From Kryptolebias marmoratus (lineage: Eukaryota > Chordata > Actinopteri > Cyprinodontiformes > Rivulidae): a DNA stretch of 64,000 nt. The translations under genes were made by a program, and so were the position numbers. The stretch covers positions 4,145,152 to 4,209,151 of the forward strand of contig NC_051439.1 of NCBI RefSeq assembly GCF_001649575.2, written 5' to 3'. Position 1 is the first letter of the stretch; the number at the start of each line of letters is the position of its first letter. The notes under the pieces were generated by a model. That model was not told the DNA's origin. It worked only from the letters and a program-made list of their open reading frames with translations, and did no database searches. Shown here piece after piece: positions 12,065-23,704 of this stretch.

Positions 12065-13510
12065 TTTCCACATGGGTGGTTCCACCTTCACTTCAAGCTC
12101 CAGTCTTCCAGAGGCCTGGAAGTCTGAGGGTCTCTTCAATATCGTAGCTGTTCCTAGGACTGCGCTCTTCTGGACAGAGATCTCTGAGGTTGTTCCTGGG
12201 ATCTGTTGGAGCTACTCTTCCAGTTTGGGGGTCACAGCACCGAGTGCTTCAATGACCACTGGTACCACTGAGGCCTTGACTCTCCACAACTTCTCTATTT
12301 CCGCTTCAGCCCTTGGTATTTCTCCAGCTTCTTATGTTCCTTCTTCCTGATGGTACAGTTGCAGTATCTTAGCCCTGTCATTCTCCACCACCCTTGCTGG
12401 AGTCTCCCACATTGACTGTGGGACTTCCAGTCCATACTCGGTTGAGACGTTCCTGTATAATATTCGAGGCACTTGATTATTACATTGCATGTACGCTTTG
12501 CCTGCCTTCATCTTACATCCTGCTTTTATGTGCTGGACTGTCTCAGGGGCATCTTCCTGCCTGGTATGATAGACCCCAGCCTTCATTGCTCTTGTGCTGC
12601 CATCTTTAGTGCCTCTGTGCTGTCTTTTAAGCCACTGGTAGAATTTGTTGATATCAGCCACTTCCTCAATCTGCTGGTGCCCTGCAGGAGCTTATCTTTC
12701 CATGATGGTTCCTCTTTCTCCTCTTCCACACTGGGTTCCTGCTGCCCAAGACATTCACTTAGCAGATCATCATTGGGGCTTTCTTCCTGATGTACTCCAG
12801 TTGCGGTATTTCTGTGGTGAATCCTTCTTCAGTGCACCTTTCTGTTGCTCTGACAGCTGACTGATTTCTCTCCGAGTTGCCTTGATCTTAGCTTCAACCT
12901 CCTCCTTCATGGGGGACAATGCGCCATATTACTTGTAGGCTTGATCTTATAGCCAAGTATGTCAAGGATCACTTTTGCTGTGGACATTTGCTGTGGTATA
13001 TACCAGCTTATTGGTCTCTGGGATGGTGTCAGTAGGGATACTTAGCAGTGTTGCATTCACATCTTCTGGCAGACATTCAGAGGGTACTTTGTCTCTTAGC
13101 CTTGGTAAGGGGTGCAGGACATAAGTGCCACAATCCTACTTTTCAGGTCAGCTGCCCTCGTATTCAGCTTCTAGGGCTCAATAGGGCTTGGTACTCATAT
13201 TTGGATCGTGGGGATGGTGGGGTCTCCCCCTTGACCTGTTGTCCTGCTTCCCCCTTGCTGTAGCATCGTTGTTGTACCTTGTCAGTCTCGAGGTGTGGTA
13301 GCAGCTTTCGGTCTCAAATGTTGGAACACTGGGTTGGAAGTTGTTTCGTAGTCAGTTTGGATGATGGGTACCTATGTTTCCATAGATCCCACATCCTTCC
13401 CATATAGCCCCTCTCTCTTTGCTTGCTCATATAGTAGCATTCCAACAGTGGTGAGTTCTCTGCCCTTGTCCATAAATGTCAGCCCATATATACGTAAAGT
13501 TTTATCTATC
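12065..13510 (-). pseudogene. LINE with restriction-like endonuclease, internally deleted
   Basis: Minus-strand reading in shifting frames resembles fish LINEs of the R2/R4/NeSL type. In order from 13500 down: an N-terminal region (EVEAKIKATRREISQLSEQQ near 12890-12840), then directly the C-terminal region (SWKDKLLQG near 12695, GLKDSTEALKMAAQEQ, APETVQHIKAGCKMKAGKAY near 12545-12500, YRNVSTEYGLEVPQS, VVENDRAKIL near 12370, LEKYQGL near 12320). The whole RT domain, the first Cys pair of the zinc knuckle and the endonuclease core expected after AKIL are missing. It carries many stops. Confidence 0.75.
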
Positions 13511-15850
13511 AGACTAGCAAGAACAAATATGTTTGATGGTGTAAAATGCAAGACAAATAAATTATTATTTTTCCTTGTAAGTCAATAATTTGTCAGCACA
13601 TTCAAAATGTAGATTACCAAGTAATATTACATTGTATTATCAAAGAAGCACTGAAAACTGAAAACAGCCCTAGTCTGTCATGGTCTTTCCTTCATTACCT
13701 GTTGGTGTGGAAACTGTGAAAGAAATATGGCACAAAAACACCTGAGATGCTTCAAACCACAGAGGGGAAATAAAGGACCTAAGAGGGTTGTGAACAGCAT
13801 GTTAGCAGATACAATAATATGTGTGAAGAAGCTGTAAGTGACCAAGTATATTTCAGTTCATGATGAGCCATTACAGATTGTTTAGGTAAAAAGGTTTGTT
13901 GTTATGCAGGAGAGATGTAGCTGAGTGTCAAATGAAATAAAGTTCCTAGTTAGCAAATAATAAAATAACAACTTTAATGTTCCTTTGATAACATGACTTC
14001 TCTTCCCTCATTACATCATCAGTTTGGCTTTCAGGGAACTCCTAAAACACTTATGGACTCATGAGGCAGACTAGTCTGCCTGGAAAACTGTTGATTTATG
14101 TTTTCTGTAGCTTGTGAATGACGCCAAGGTTGAGAAATATCCCAGGTGATGCCACTATGCTTGGCTTTCAAATACCAAGGGAAAAAGGGGAGATTTTCGG
14201 GAAGTTCAGGCTCAGATCAGTATATTTCAAATGATCTTCTTCTGCTCAGTTGTTCATTTTAAAACAACTTATTTTTCTTTTCGTTTATTGTGTTTATTGG
14301 TGGATAGTAACAACAACTTTAACAACAATAACTTGATGGTGCATTACTGCCACCAACTGATAAGGAGTGAGTGTTCAACTGAGAGGTGAACCATAAAGTG
14401 GTATTGAAAAACTTTCATGAGTACAAGTACACACATATGGTAGTGGACTGTTTACCAGCTACCTTTCATGCCAGACTTTTAAACTAAAATCATCTTGTTC
14501 GTAAAGTGGAGTTATAGCTGTTATGGTAAAACTTAGTAAAAAAAAACTTTACACTTAACCATACTGTATATGACAAAATCCCTTTCACAATAAACAGTGG
14601 GCGATTAAAAAAAAGAAGAAAATGACCGCTGAAGTATGCAGGGCTGAAGGAAAGCAAACTATGTGTTAGAAGATAATTTTCATGTCCAACATTCAGACGT
14701 TCTTTCTTTAGTTGGGTGTTTTTTCTCCTGTGGACCATTTCGTAAAGCAAGACTCATCATTGGCCCACGTCTTCACAGCTGGCTGAAGACACATTCAGAT
14801 TGTTGCCATCACACCACCTGCTCAAAGGTCCTCATTTCAGGGTGAGAAGGACCAGGATGGGTACAGTGTGTGTGTGTCTGAGTGGAGGGCAACTGTGAAG
14901 GCTTTAATGCACAATCACACATAACTGACACAGCATGAGGCTCCATTGTGTCGTAATCACTATAACAGGAACTGAATACCCAGAGTGTCCTCCATCCTTC
15001 CCTCCAGTTCACCGAGTCCTGCGAGAGACGGGGAGCAGCAATTCCCCTTTGATCAAAGTGTCCGTTATTCAATGGGATGTGGCATTGCTNNGCTATTGGG
15101 GCCGAGGGCAGGGAGAGAGTGCTTGATTGTCCTGTCCATTTCTTTACTCACCCCCTCCAAGAAGCCAATACCGAGGCTCTGACCTTTTGCCCCACCCCCC
15201 GCCCTCGTTTCTGCACTCAGGCTCACACAAGGAGGCTTTCTGTGACGTGTCCGCAGCTATTGAACGGCCTCCTTTCAGAAACAGGTCCATTCTAATTGTC
15301 TCACACAGCCATGTCTTTCCTGCCTCATTTAGGATGTGGCGAAACGAAACGAGCGTTTCCTGGAGGATGGGGGGGGGTGTTTGGAAGCTTAAAGACAGAA
15401 ACGGACAAGGACTGGACAAAGGACAAATTGACTGCGTCAGTCTGAGAGAGGAGTAAGCCAGTGATGGCAGCATCTGTTGCTACAAAGCCTGGTGGTAGTT
15501 TTTCAAAAATAACCACGAGCGTTTTCTGTGAATCGGAGGAGGGCTGCAGCCGAAGGGTAGCTGTTTGTCTCAGAATCTGGTGTTATTTACGTTTTTGTTT
15601 TATCTGTGTGCACAGCCAAACCATCAAAGAGTCTTTAGCAGAAACATTTGGTCATCAAGAGAGCTGCTGTGTTTGACAGCTGGAAAACATATTTGCTCAT
15701 GGAAGCATTTGGACTACAAAGACAGCATCTGCAGCTTGTAGAGGGTGACGTCAAGTACAAGAAACTCAAATCCAGATATTCATGTTGAAAGCTCATCTTC
15801 AACAGTTGGATGCTTTGTGTGTTGGATAAAATCAGGATTAAAATTAAAGA
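13511..15850. other. No gene recognised; GC-richer unique block 14740-15680
   Basis: The part 14740-15680 has higher GC than the flanks and no repeat I recognise, so it could be a conserved non-coding element. Overlapping ORFs of 60-109 codons on both strands lack domains and plausible splice signals. Confidence 0.35.
15090..15091. other. Two ambiguous bases (NN)
   Basis: Two N in otherwise unique sequence. No gene is affected. Confidence 0.99.
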
Positions 15851-16292
15851 GCTAGCATTCTTTGAAAGAATGCATATCGCCCACTGTCCTTCGGGCCAGA
15901 GTTTTAAACTCAAATCATCCTAAATTATCCCGCTTTTGTTCAATTGTGAAAAAAATGTTATATGCGATCTGTTGGGAGATCTCGGGCTCAAATTATGTCT
16001 GGGAAGTCAGTCCAATTCAAGATGGCCACCATAGCTAATTGATTTATCCTAAAAAAAAAAAAAAAAATTTTAAGTCTACTATTCAGTGAATTTTACATAT
16101 AATGAGTTCAAATTTGTTGAGGTAGTAGCACAGCACAAACTCCAAGGGCTGATGTGAGATCACTCATAAAGCTATTTTCAAGATTTGAGCAGAACAGTTA
16201 CAACTCCCTCGTTTCTCAACATAAAATGATCTTAGTCTAAAACTCTGGCATAAAAGGTGGTGGGTGATAAGCATTCCTTCAAGGATTGCTAA
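15851..16292. repeat. Family X locus 2, tail-to-tail
   Basis: Begins with a minus-strand hairpin end (tagcattctttgaaagaatg) for about 110 bases, then switches to the plus strand (agtccaattcaagatggcca) and ends with the plus-strand hairpin gcattccttcaaggattgct. Both outer ends are the same 3' terminus. Confidence 0.8.
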
Positions 16293-16599
16293 GCCTTTAA
16301 CTTTACAAGAAAAAACTCCAAAACATGACATTACCTAACAGATAGAATATATCTCTTCTAATAATTGCAGCGGTTTTGGATCTAACTCAAACTGTATCAT
16401 TTAAACAGAAAATTAATTTTTCTTCTCTGCTGAACTCATGAATGTTACAGTCAGTCAAAGAATAGAAGTGCTTTGATGTTACACTGGGCTTCTTTGGGAC
16501 CTTAGCAACAATTACACACCTTGTTCCTGATCTTTGTTGGTTAAAACCCCTCCTGTAGAGGATAAGAGTGGTCTTGAATTGTTTCTGTTTCTTCACTGT

Positions 16600-16643
16600 C
16601 TGTCTGACTGTGGATAAAAAAAATCCAAACCACAGTCAGACAG
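16600..16643. other. Perfect 14-bp inverted repeat
   Basis: Arms CTGTCTGACTGTGG (16600-16613) and CCACAGTCAGACAG (16630-16643) with a 16-base A-rich loop. No gene is next to it. Confidence 0.8.
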
Positions 16644-16814
16644 ATGTTTTTGCAACATTTTCCAGCTTGGTGAGCATTAACAACTTTTTTATCCTGAGGT
16701 TTTCAGAAATCACTTTGTTTGTGATAAAATGTGCTTCCACATAGGGTTGTGGGCAAAAGAAAGTCCCCCCCCTTTTTCAGTGCTAGGGTTTTACATATCA
16801 TGATGTAATAATAA

Positions 16815-17120
16815 CTAGAGAAATTGCATTTTATGCAAGAAAAAGCAGCGTTAATGCTGAGTGCTGAAGCTAAAACAAGCAGAATAAAGGCTAAAATGAA
16901 CATAACATATGCTATTAGCAAAACAGGTGGTAAAGCTAAAATTAGTAAACAAATGCTGAAGATAACAGAAGAAGAAAAGAAGAAAAATAGAGCCTGTATG
17001 CTGCAACAGATTTCAAAGAAAACAGTGTTTTGGAAGAAATTGAAAAAATGTGTATGTGTTTCTTTGAGAAATTTTATTTTAAACATTTTAAAAAGTATAA
17101 AAATGACAAAACCCAAAAGT
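16815..17120 (-). repeat. Family Y copy (minus strand)
   Basis: Minus-strand order matches the plekhh1-intron copies: cttttgggttttgtcatttt, tttaaataaa block, then the TAGC-rich block and the end gcattaacgctgctttttct. The 113- and 155-residue ORFs here arise by chance. Confidence 0.6.
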
Positions 17121-17199
17121 CTTAGTACACTATTTATCCAGCCAACAGCTTTGACATATGAATAGTACATCTGCTGATCAAATGTATTGATTATCTGAT

Positions 17200-18290
17200 C
17201 ATCATCAGTGTGATCACCTCTATAAAAACAGGAACTTTGTTAGTTTACTGCTTTGGAGCATACAGGTGTGGGTTAACCCAACGTCTAGGAGGAAAGGCAT
17301 CAGCACTGACCTGAGAAAAACTGTTGCTCCCCATCAATCAGGAAAGGGTTAAAGGTAATTTCCAAACTATTTGAAGTCCGTCATTTTACAGGGAGAAAGA
17401 TTATTCACAAGGGGAAAACATTTGAGACAGCTGCTAATCTTCTGAGGAGTGGACATCCTAACATACTCAGCTGAAAGGTCAGACTGTGCAACGCTCAGAA
17501 AACACACACACACACAAAACAAGAGTTCCATCTCAAACTCTACAAGCCTTGGTTAGCAGGTTAAAGGTTAAAGGTCATGACAGGACATTTAGAAAAAGAC
17601 TGAACAAGTATGGTTTGTTTGGAGGGACTGTAGAAGAAAGTCTTCTCTCCAAAAACAACATAGCAGCAAGATTTAGGCTTGGAAAGCTTCATCTAAAGGA
17701 ACCACAAGACTTCTGGAACAATGATGTGACCAAAGTACAGATGTTTACCCAGAATGCATAGCGTCATGTTTGTTGAAAACCAAATACCTCATAGCAACTG
17801 TGAAGCACGGTGGTGGAGGGCTGATGGTTTGGGCACCTAGCAGTCATTAATTTGACCATGAACTCCTCTGTAGACCAAAGGAATCTGGAGTCAAATGTGA
17901 GACCATCTGTCTGACAGCTGAAGCTTGGACCAGAATGGGTCCTGGTGCAGCAGAACAATGAGCCCAAACACAGCAGCTGATCTACAACAGAGCGGCTCAA
18001 AAAGAAAAGACTCAAGGTTCTGTAACGGTCCGGTAAAATTCCAGACATCGACGTGACTGAAATGCTGTGGTGGGACCTTAAGAGAGCTGAGCAAAAACAA
18101 ATGTCTGCAAACCTCAATGACCTAAAGCAACACTGGAAAGAAGAGTGGGCCATAATTCCTCCACAACCATACGAGAGGATAATAAAGTCCAACAGAAAAG
18201 CACTACTGAGAGTCATTGCTGCTAAAGGCGGTTCTACAAGCTGCTGGATCAGGGGCTGGACATTATTTTGCAACTCTCCTGCATAAAATA
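17200..18290 (+). pseudogene. Tc1-like transposase pseudogene 2
   Basis: Read along the + strand this follows the fish Tc1 transposase from the N-terminal helix-turn-helix (17295-17460) through FRKRLNKYGLFG (17590-17630), LLSKNNIAARFRLGKLHL, PQDFWNN, the GGGGLMVWG-like stretch near 17810, to EMLWWDLKRAEQKQMSANLN and VIAAKGGSTSC (18060-18240). The WTDETK segment with a catalytic Asp has been lost near 17725. Stops and frameshifts occur throughout. A long minus-strand ORF here is only its shadow. Confidence 0.85.
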
Positions 18291-21017
18291 TGCAGAATTT
18301 TCCTTCATAAAATACATGAGCAGATATATTTTCTGTGGTCTCTGATGCTTTGATCTTTGGATAAATTTGGTTATTTTGAGAAAATCAGTTGACATTGTTC
18401 CATTTTTACATCCTGACAGAAATATACCTCAATCTTGTACCAGACATAAGAAAAAACAAAAATATTTCAACAGATCATTCAAATTGACCTGTTTAAGATT
18501 ATTTTACCTCTTAAAAAATTTGCTTTGCTTTTTAACACCTCTAATTTCTCTTTACTCATTCAGGATGTGTGAACAAAATCAACCAAGTGCTCATATTTTT
18601 AAGGTGACCACAAACTCTTTTTTATAGGAGAATCAGTTATATGTAAAAAATAAAAAAAAATAAAAATCAGCTCTGGCTCCCTTCTGTGGTCACAATGAAA
18701 ACATTTGTACAGGAAGATTACAGTCTCTGCCCAGCAGAGGGCAGCATGTTGCTAAAATCAGAGCACATGCTGAAATTTGGTTACAAGAGAGGAAAACCAA
18801 ATTTAATCATCTTTTTATTTTCATTTTTTAACAGTTTTTTCTTGTTTGTTTTGGGTTTTTTTTTCGTTCTTTTTGCATGTTTTCTCCCACTTGTATTCCC
18901 TTTTAGGTCAACATTTATTCAGTAACTTTATTTGAGCGCTATCTTCCTCTCCCCTTTCTTTAAAAACTTCTTCACAGCCACGTTTGTTAAATTTACGCAG
19001 ACAGATGATGCCACACAAGCACACGGAACATATGGCGGTCTGTTTCTTGAATTGTATGGCAGAAAATAGATTTTCCTCTCCTTTCTGTTCTGCCTGAGTC
19101 TGTTAAAACCCCCTCCCTCCCCCAACTTCAACTCAGTTTTTCCTCTCCGTTAATTATTTTTAATCCCCACATTCTGTATACTTCTCCTCACCTATGTTTC
19201 TTTCTTTGCCACCTTGTCTCACTCCCTTACTGCTGGTTTGTCTTTTTTTTTCAGTGTACTTAAGCTCCAAAAGCTTTTTCTTTCATCTTGGAAACTTAGT
19301 TCTGTCAGAGCTGGTTACCACATGAGCAATATGATGAAAGAAGCAGATATATGATATTAAAAATATATATCACTGGGAAGAAAAGGTTGGGTGAATAAGA
19401 ATTTTCAGAATGCTCAACGTCAGCTATTTATCACCCACTGTTGAAAGGCAAAGCTGGACAATAATGTGTTTGTCTGTGTCTGTCTGTCTGTTAGCAAAAT
19501 ATCTCATGAACCACTGAATGGATTTAAATAAAACTTTCAGTAAGTTATCACTGAATGTACGTCTACATCTGATTACCTTTTGAAGTCAGTCCAATTCAAA
19601 ATGGCTGCCACAGCTTATCGACCTTAGCCAATACAGAAATGACTATATCCCAGTCAGGTTTACAGATACTGAGCTAACATTTGATGTGGTAGTAGCTGAG
19701 ACTCATTTAAAACACACTCTCTGAGGCTGACATTTTGCAACATCACATAGACTGCGTACAAAATTGTTTACAAGGTTGGACCAAAACAGCAGAACTCATT
19801 TCTCATCCTCAGCTGACCTCAGTCTAAACTCTGACATGAAATGTAGCGGGTGTTAAGCATTCCTTCAAGAAATGCTAGGCTTTTATTTTGGTGCAGAATT
19901 AGTTCGTATCTCAACACTGTGTGGGCAACTCAAGTCAAAACTAATTACTTTTTTCACATTTCTTTATATGCTTTGCACTTTTACAGAACTTTAACAGAGT
20001 GTGGTTGAACTTAATGTCAAATATCGCTGCAAGCTCAGTGAAAAGAAACTGCAGGGGAGCTCTGAGTTCTGATCTGTTTCCAAACACATCTGGATCCTCT
20101 TTAAGAGATCTTTAAGGAGTCACTTCAGAACCAAACACTTTCAGCGATACCACCACTTGCAGGCTTTATGATACCTGTTATTTAAAGCTTTGTATTTCAG
20201 ACTAAAAGGACATCTTACTGACAGGTTGCTGTAACATTTGACAGAGTTCCTGCCGTGGCCTAGTTTGTGCAGATGTTGCTACCAAACATTTATCTCAAAG
20301 CTGTAATGTTGACAAAGCTACAGAGCTGCTCACAGAGCTGTAGAGCTTCATTTAAAAAAAAACAAAAAAAAGACATTTCTCTCCCTCCTTGTAGTCCATG
20401 TGATCTGCTGCTTAAATAAGTTATTTTGTTTGTTTGTTTGCTGCCATGTCAGCCTTTTTTTTTTTTTTTCCTTTTTTTTATAAATCAGCATGCAGATAAA
20501 CACCTTTCAGCGCTGACTGAGCAGCAGATTTATGGCTTCAGAGTCGTCTGCTTTGAAGATGTGGTTCAGGTTTCTGTTCAGGAGGTCAGTTCATGCCGGT
20601 TTCTGCTCTTGTCAACGTGTCAACTGAACAGTTAACGGTCTGAGGACACCTGGACGGTGGTACAAATGTGGTGCTTTTCCCAACAAAACAAAATGTTATT
20701 GTTGGGTTTTCAGTGTGCCTGTGCGGGGCATTTCCACTCTTCAGTCTGGTGAAATGTTTGGCTACAAGCAGACCATTTAACGATATCGCCTTGACGGAGG
20801 TTTGTGTTGTAATGCAATCATACATTGGTGCAAACTGCTTTGCAGATTGGGGAACAAACAAAACAGCAAATGAGGAAAAGCTGCACAGATAAATTTTCAC
20901 AGAAAATGTTTTTTTTCTCTATTTTATTGGTTTGTGAGACACAAAGGTAACTGGGTGCTGCAACATTTTCTGTTAGATAATAATTGTAAGAACAAATCTT
21001 GAAAATAACCTTATACA
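18291..21017. other. No gene recognised outside Family X locus 3
   Basis: AT-rich, with T-rich runs at 18830-18875 and 20455-20480. No supported exon. Confidence 0.5.
19424..19885 (+). repeat. Family X locus 3, near-complete
   Basis: The best full-length single-monomer copy: 5' tttatcacccactgttgaaa, then ctgttagcaaaatatctcat, attcaaaatggctgcca, gtggtagtagctgaga, and the 3' hairpin gcattccttcaagaaatgct. Confidence 0.85.
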
Positions 21018-21320
21018 CAGTCTGTTATCTCACAATTAGAGTATGTGTTGTGATAACTCTCAGCTACTACCACATCAAATTTTAGCTCAATAACAGTAAA
21101 ACTAAGTTATTTTATGCTGTTTAAGGTCAGTTGACCGTAGTGGCCATCTTCAATTGACCTGACTCCAAAAGTGAATCAGCTGTACAGTTACATCCAATGA
21201 TTATTTACTGAATTTCATTCAAATCCATCCACTGGTTCATGAGATATTTGGCAAACAGACAAATGAGCACATATACATACGGCAAAAATGTTACTGCCCT
21301 TTGCCTTTGGTGGTACTGGA
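21018..21320 (-). repeat. Family X locus 4
   Basis: Minus-strand copy without its hairpin end; runs from tctcagctactaccacatca to gcaaaaatgttactgccctt at the 5' end. Confidence 0.8.
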
Positions 21321-21737
21321 TAGAGATGGGGTTTCTGATTGTTAAAGCAAGGTCTAACTTCAGCTCCTTTGTGTCTGTATGAACCCAACCCCTCATCAGA
21401 GCTGGATGTTGTCACTCTGACAGCAGAGCAGAACTGCAGCCAAAACCTCCTCAGAGGAGGAAAGAGACCCACATTTACGGTCCTGGGCTGTCTCCATTTC
21501 ATGCTCTCATAGTCTCCATTGTCTTTGAGCTTTCACACACACACACACACACACACCACATCTGTAGGGCTTCAGGAGATCATGTGACATTGCCTCATCC
21601 TTTGCACAGCTCCAACACACTTTATCAGACACTATGCTGTTCCATCTCCATATTTTTCTTTTGTTTCCCTGGGTTCTTTCACACTTCGTTTCCTGTTTCT
21701 CTGCACAAACACAGATTGTCGAGGCCAGAAATAATTG

Positions 21738-22872
21738 TTGGTTGTACATCTACAACTAATTAACTTTTAGAGTCAATTCAGTTTAAGATAGAAACCACTG
21801 CTAATTGACATTAGCCAACACAAAAATGCAGCCATTTTTGTGTTGGCTGGAAATGGACGCATTTCGGTCTAGCCCTATAAATGGCCATATCTCAGTGAAT
21901 TTTACAGATAACCAGCTAAAATTTGACGTGGTAATCCTAAGTGGTTCAATAGAAGGCAACTACATCTTTTGATTTTTACAGACATCTCACCTCTCTTCCT
22001 GGGTTGGGAGTTCCAGGCTTAGAAGCATTTGTAACGATCACAACTACTGGGCTGTTAAGGTCATATGCGTTGCTGACCCACCCCTCCATGCTGTGAGTCT
22101 TTTGGGTCGTTGATACTTGTTGAATGCTTTCTAATGAAGCCAACACGTGAGCTGTTCTGCTCACATGTTTCAAGGTATGGATGGTTGTGAAACTGCGTGG
22201 AGAGAAGAGTCAAGGCTGCACTATAAAAGTTCGAAAGATGGAACCTGAAGCCAGCGCCTAGGTTTAATGTTAGTTGTTCGTATTTAATGTAGATGGCTTC
22301 TTTCACTCCTTTAAAACCATTTGTCTTCCCTGTCTAAAATGTGTGTCCCTTGTCCTTGACATGTAGATGAACCGCAGAGTTTTGACCTGATGAGATGGCT
22401 CTTCTGTGTTGTGCCGTCTGTTGGTGTAGCTGCTCTTTTGTTTCTCCAATATAGAGGTCTGAACATTCCTCAGCTCATGTGACCTTGAAGGCCCAATTCT
22501 TCTGATTGTTACAAGCCTGGAACTCCCAACCCTGAAGAACTAAAGAAGATTTTTGGATGTGAGATGAAACAACTTCAAGAATAAAGAAAGGTCCAGTTCC
22601 TTTTCTATTGAATCACTTAGGATCGTCATGTCCTGTATGACTGAGAATCTACATCATTGTATTTGATGTGGCAGTAGCTAAGGTCACTGACCGCAAATAC
22701 TGAGCATAGCATGTCATGTAACATCAATGAGATTGAGCATAATGTTATGTTCAAGGTTTGACCAAAATGGCTACAACTCCACCATTTCTCATCAAAAGAT
22801 GATCTTAGTCTAAAAGTCTGGCATGAAAGGTGACTGGCGATATGCATTCCTTCAAGTAATGTTAGGTTATTA
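21738..22872 (+). repeat. Family X locus 5, split by the Penelope-like insertion
   Basis: Left part 21738-21947, right part 22651-22872 ending gatatgcattccttcaagta. The parts join in order once the insertion is removed. The left part also has a small internal inverted duplication (cacaaaaatgcagccatttt then tgtgttggc). Confidence 0.75.
21948..22650 (-). mobile_element. Penelope-like element tail with GIY-YIG remnant, nested in Family X
   Basis: Inverted ends taagtggttcaatagaagg and ccttttctattgaatcactta flank it. Minus-strand translation around 22470-22290 gives ECSDLYIGETKEQLHQQTAQ, HRRAISSGQNSAVHLHVKDK, then KEAIYIKYEQLTLNLGAGFR (22305-22240), which matches the GIY-YIG endonuclease end of Penelope-like retroelements (the YIG half is visible). 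The host repeat is interrupted at gctaaaatttgacgtgg and resumes at tttgatgtggcagtag, so about 13 bases of the target look duplicated. The RT part is absent. Confidence 0.7.
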
Positions 22873-23157
22873 ATTGATTATGACTTTAAGCCTGATCTGA
22901 AGATCTCTATTCTGTATTTGATGCTCCAACCAGTGGCTGGACTTGTTAGTTTAGCAGAATGTCTGAAAGTGAAAAAGTTTCATTTATGGTGCTTTGGTTG
23001 GTAGGAGGCTGCGTTAGCTTATAGAGAGGTGGTGTTTTCCTCATTTTTGCTCTTTGTGTTTAAAAACTTATTGGCAGCTGCCTACTGGAATGAAAGTGGC
23101 TCATTTTTTCATTTACCTCTGAGCCAAATGAAAATGAACTACATTTCCCAAAATAAA

Positions 23158-23603
23158 CATCTAGCATTCCTTGAAGGAATGCATATCACCCTCTACCTTC
23201 CATATTGGTTTTAAATTGAGCTGATTCTACGATGAAAAATGACTGAGTTATAGTTAAACCTCGAAAATAACGCGCACAATTTTATTCAGTATTGCAAGAT
23301 CTTGTGCAATCTGTTAGCACTTGAGAGTATTTGTTATGAATGACTCTCAGCTACTACCACCATCTGTAAAACTGACTGAGTTCGAGCCATTTTTGCGAAG
23401 GTTGATTAACTACGACAGCCACCTTAAATCTGACTCCAAGAGTTAATTAGTTCCAGATGCATATCCAGCCATTTATTTTCTGAGTTTCATTAATATCCCT
23501 CCGGTGGTTCGTGAGATATTTTGCTAACACAACAGACAAATGAACACACACAGGCAAAAACATTATTGCCCACATTTCAACTTTCTGCAGCAGGTGATAA
23601 AAA
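23158..23603 (-). repeat. Family X locus 6, near-complete
   Basis: Perfect hairpin ctagcattccttgaaggaat then gcatatcaccc at the 3' end; 5' end aaacattattgcccac and cagcaggtgataa. Confidence 0.85.
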
Positions 23604-23704
23604 TATAAGATGAGTTACAAGCTACTCAATGTTTTTCTACAAGTACCAGGTTTTAAACGAGACCAGAATCCTTATGATTGAAGATCTCTTTTAATTTCTC
23701 AGAA

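Noticed and set aside
12332..12661. 109-codon minus-strand ORF as a host gene
   Set aside because: It is the C-terminal part of the endonuclease LINE and joins frames across a deletion.
15125..15475. Possible exon in the GC-rich block
   Set aside because: ORFs exist on both strands at the same place, without domain or convincing splice pair; kept only as a possible conserved non-coding block.
16703..17170. 155-codon minus-strand and 113-codon plus-strand ORFs
   Set aside because: Both lie in a Family Y copy; composition is AT-driven and no domain is seen.
17764..18273. 169-codon minus-strand ORF
   Set aside because: Exact antisense shadow of the Tc1-like transposase pseudogene.
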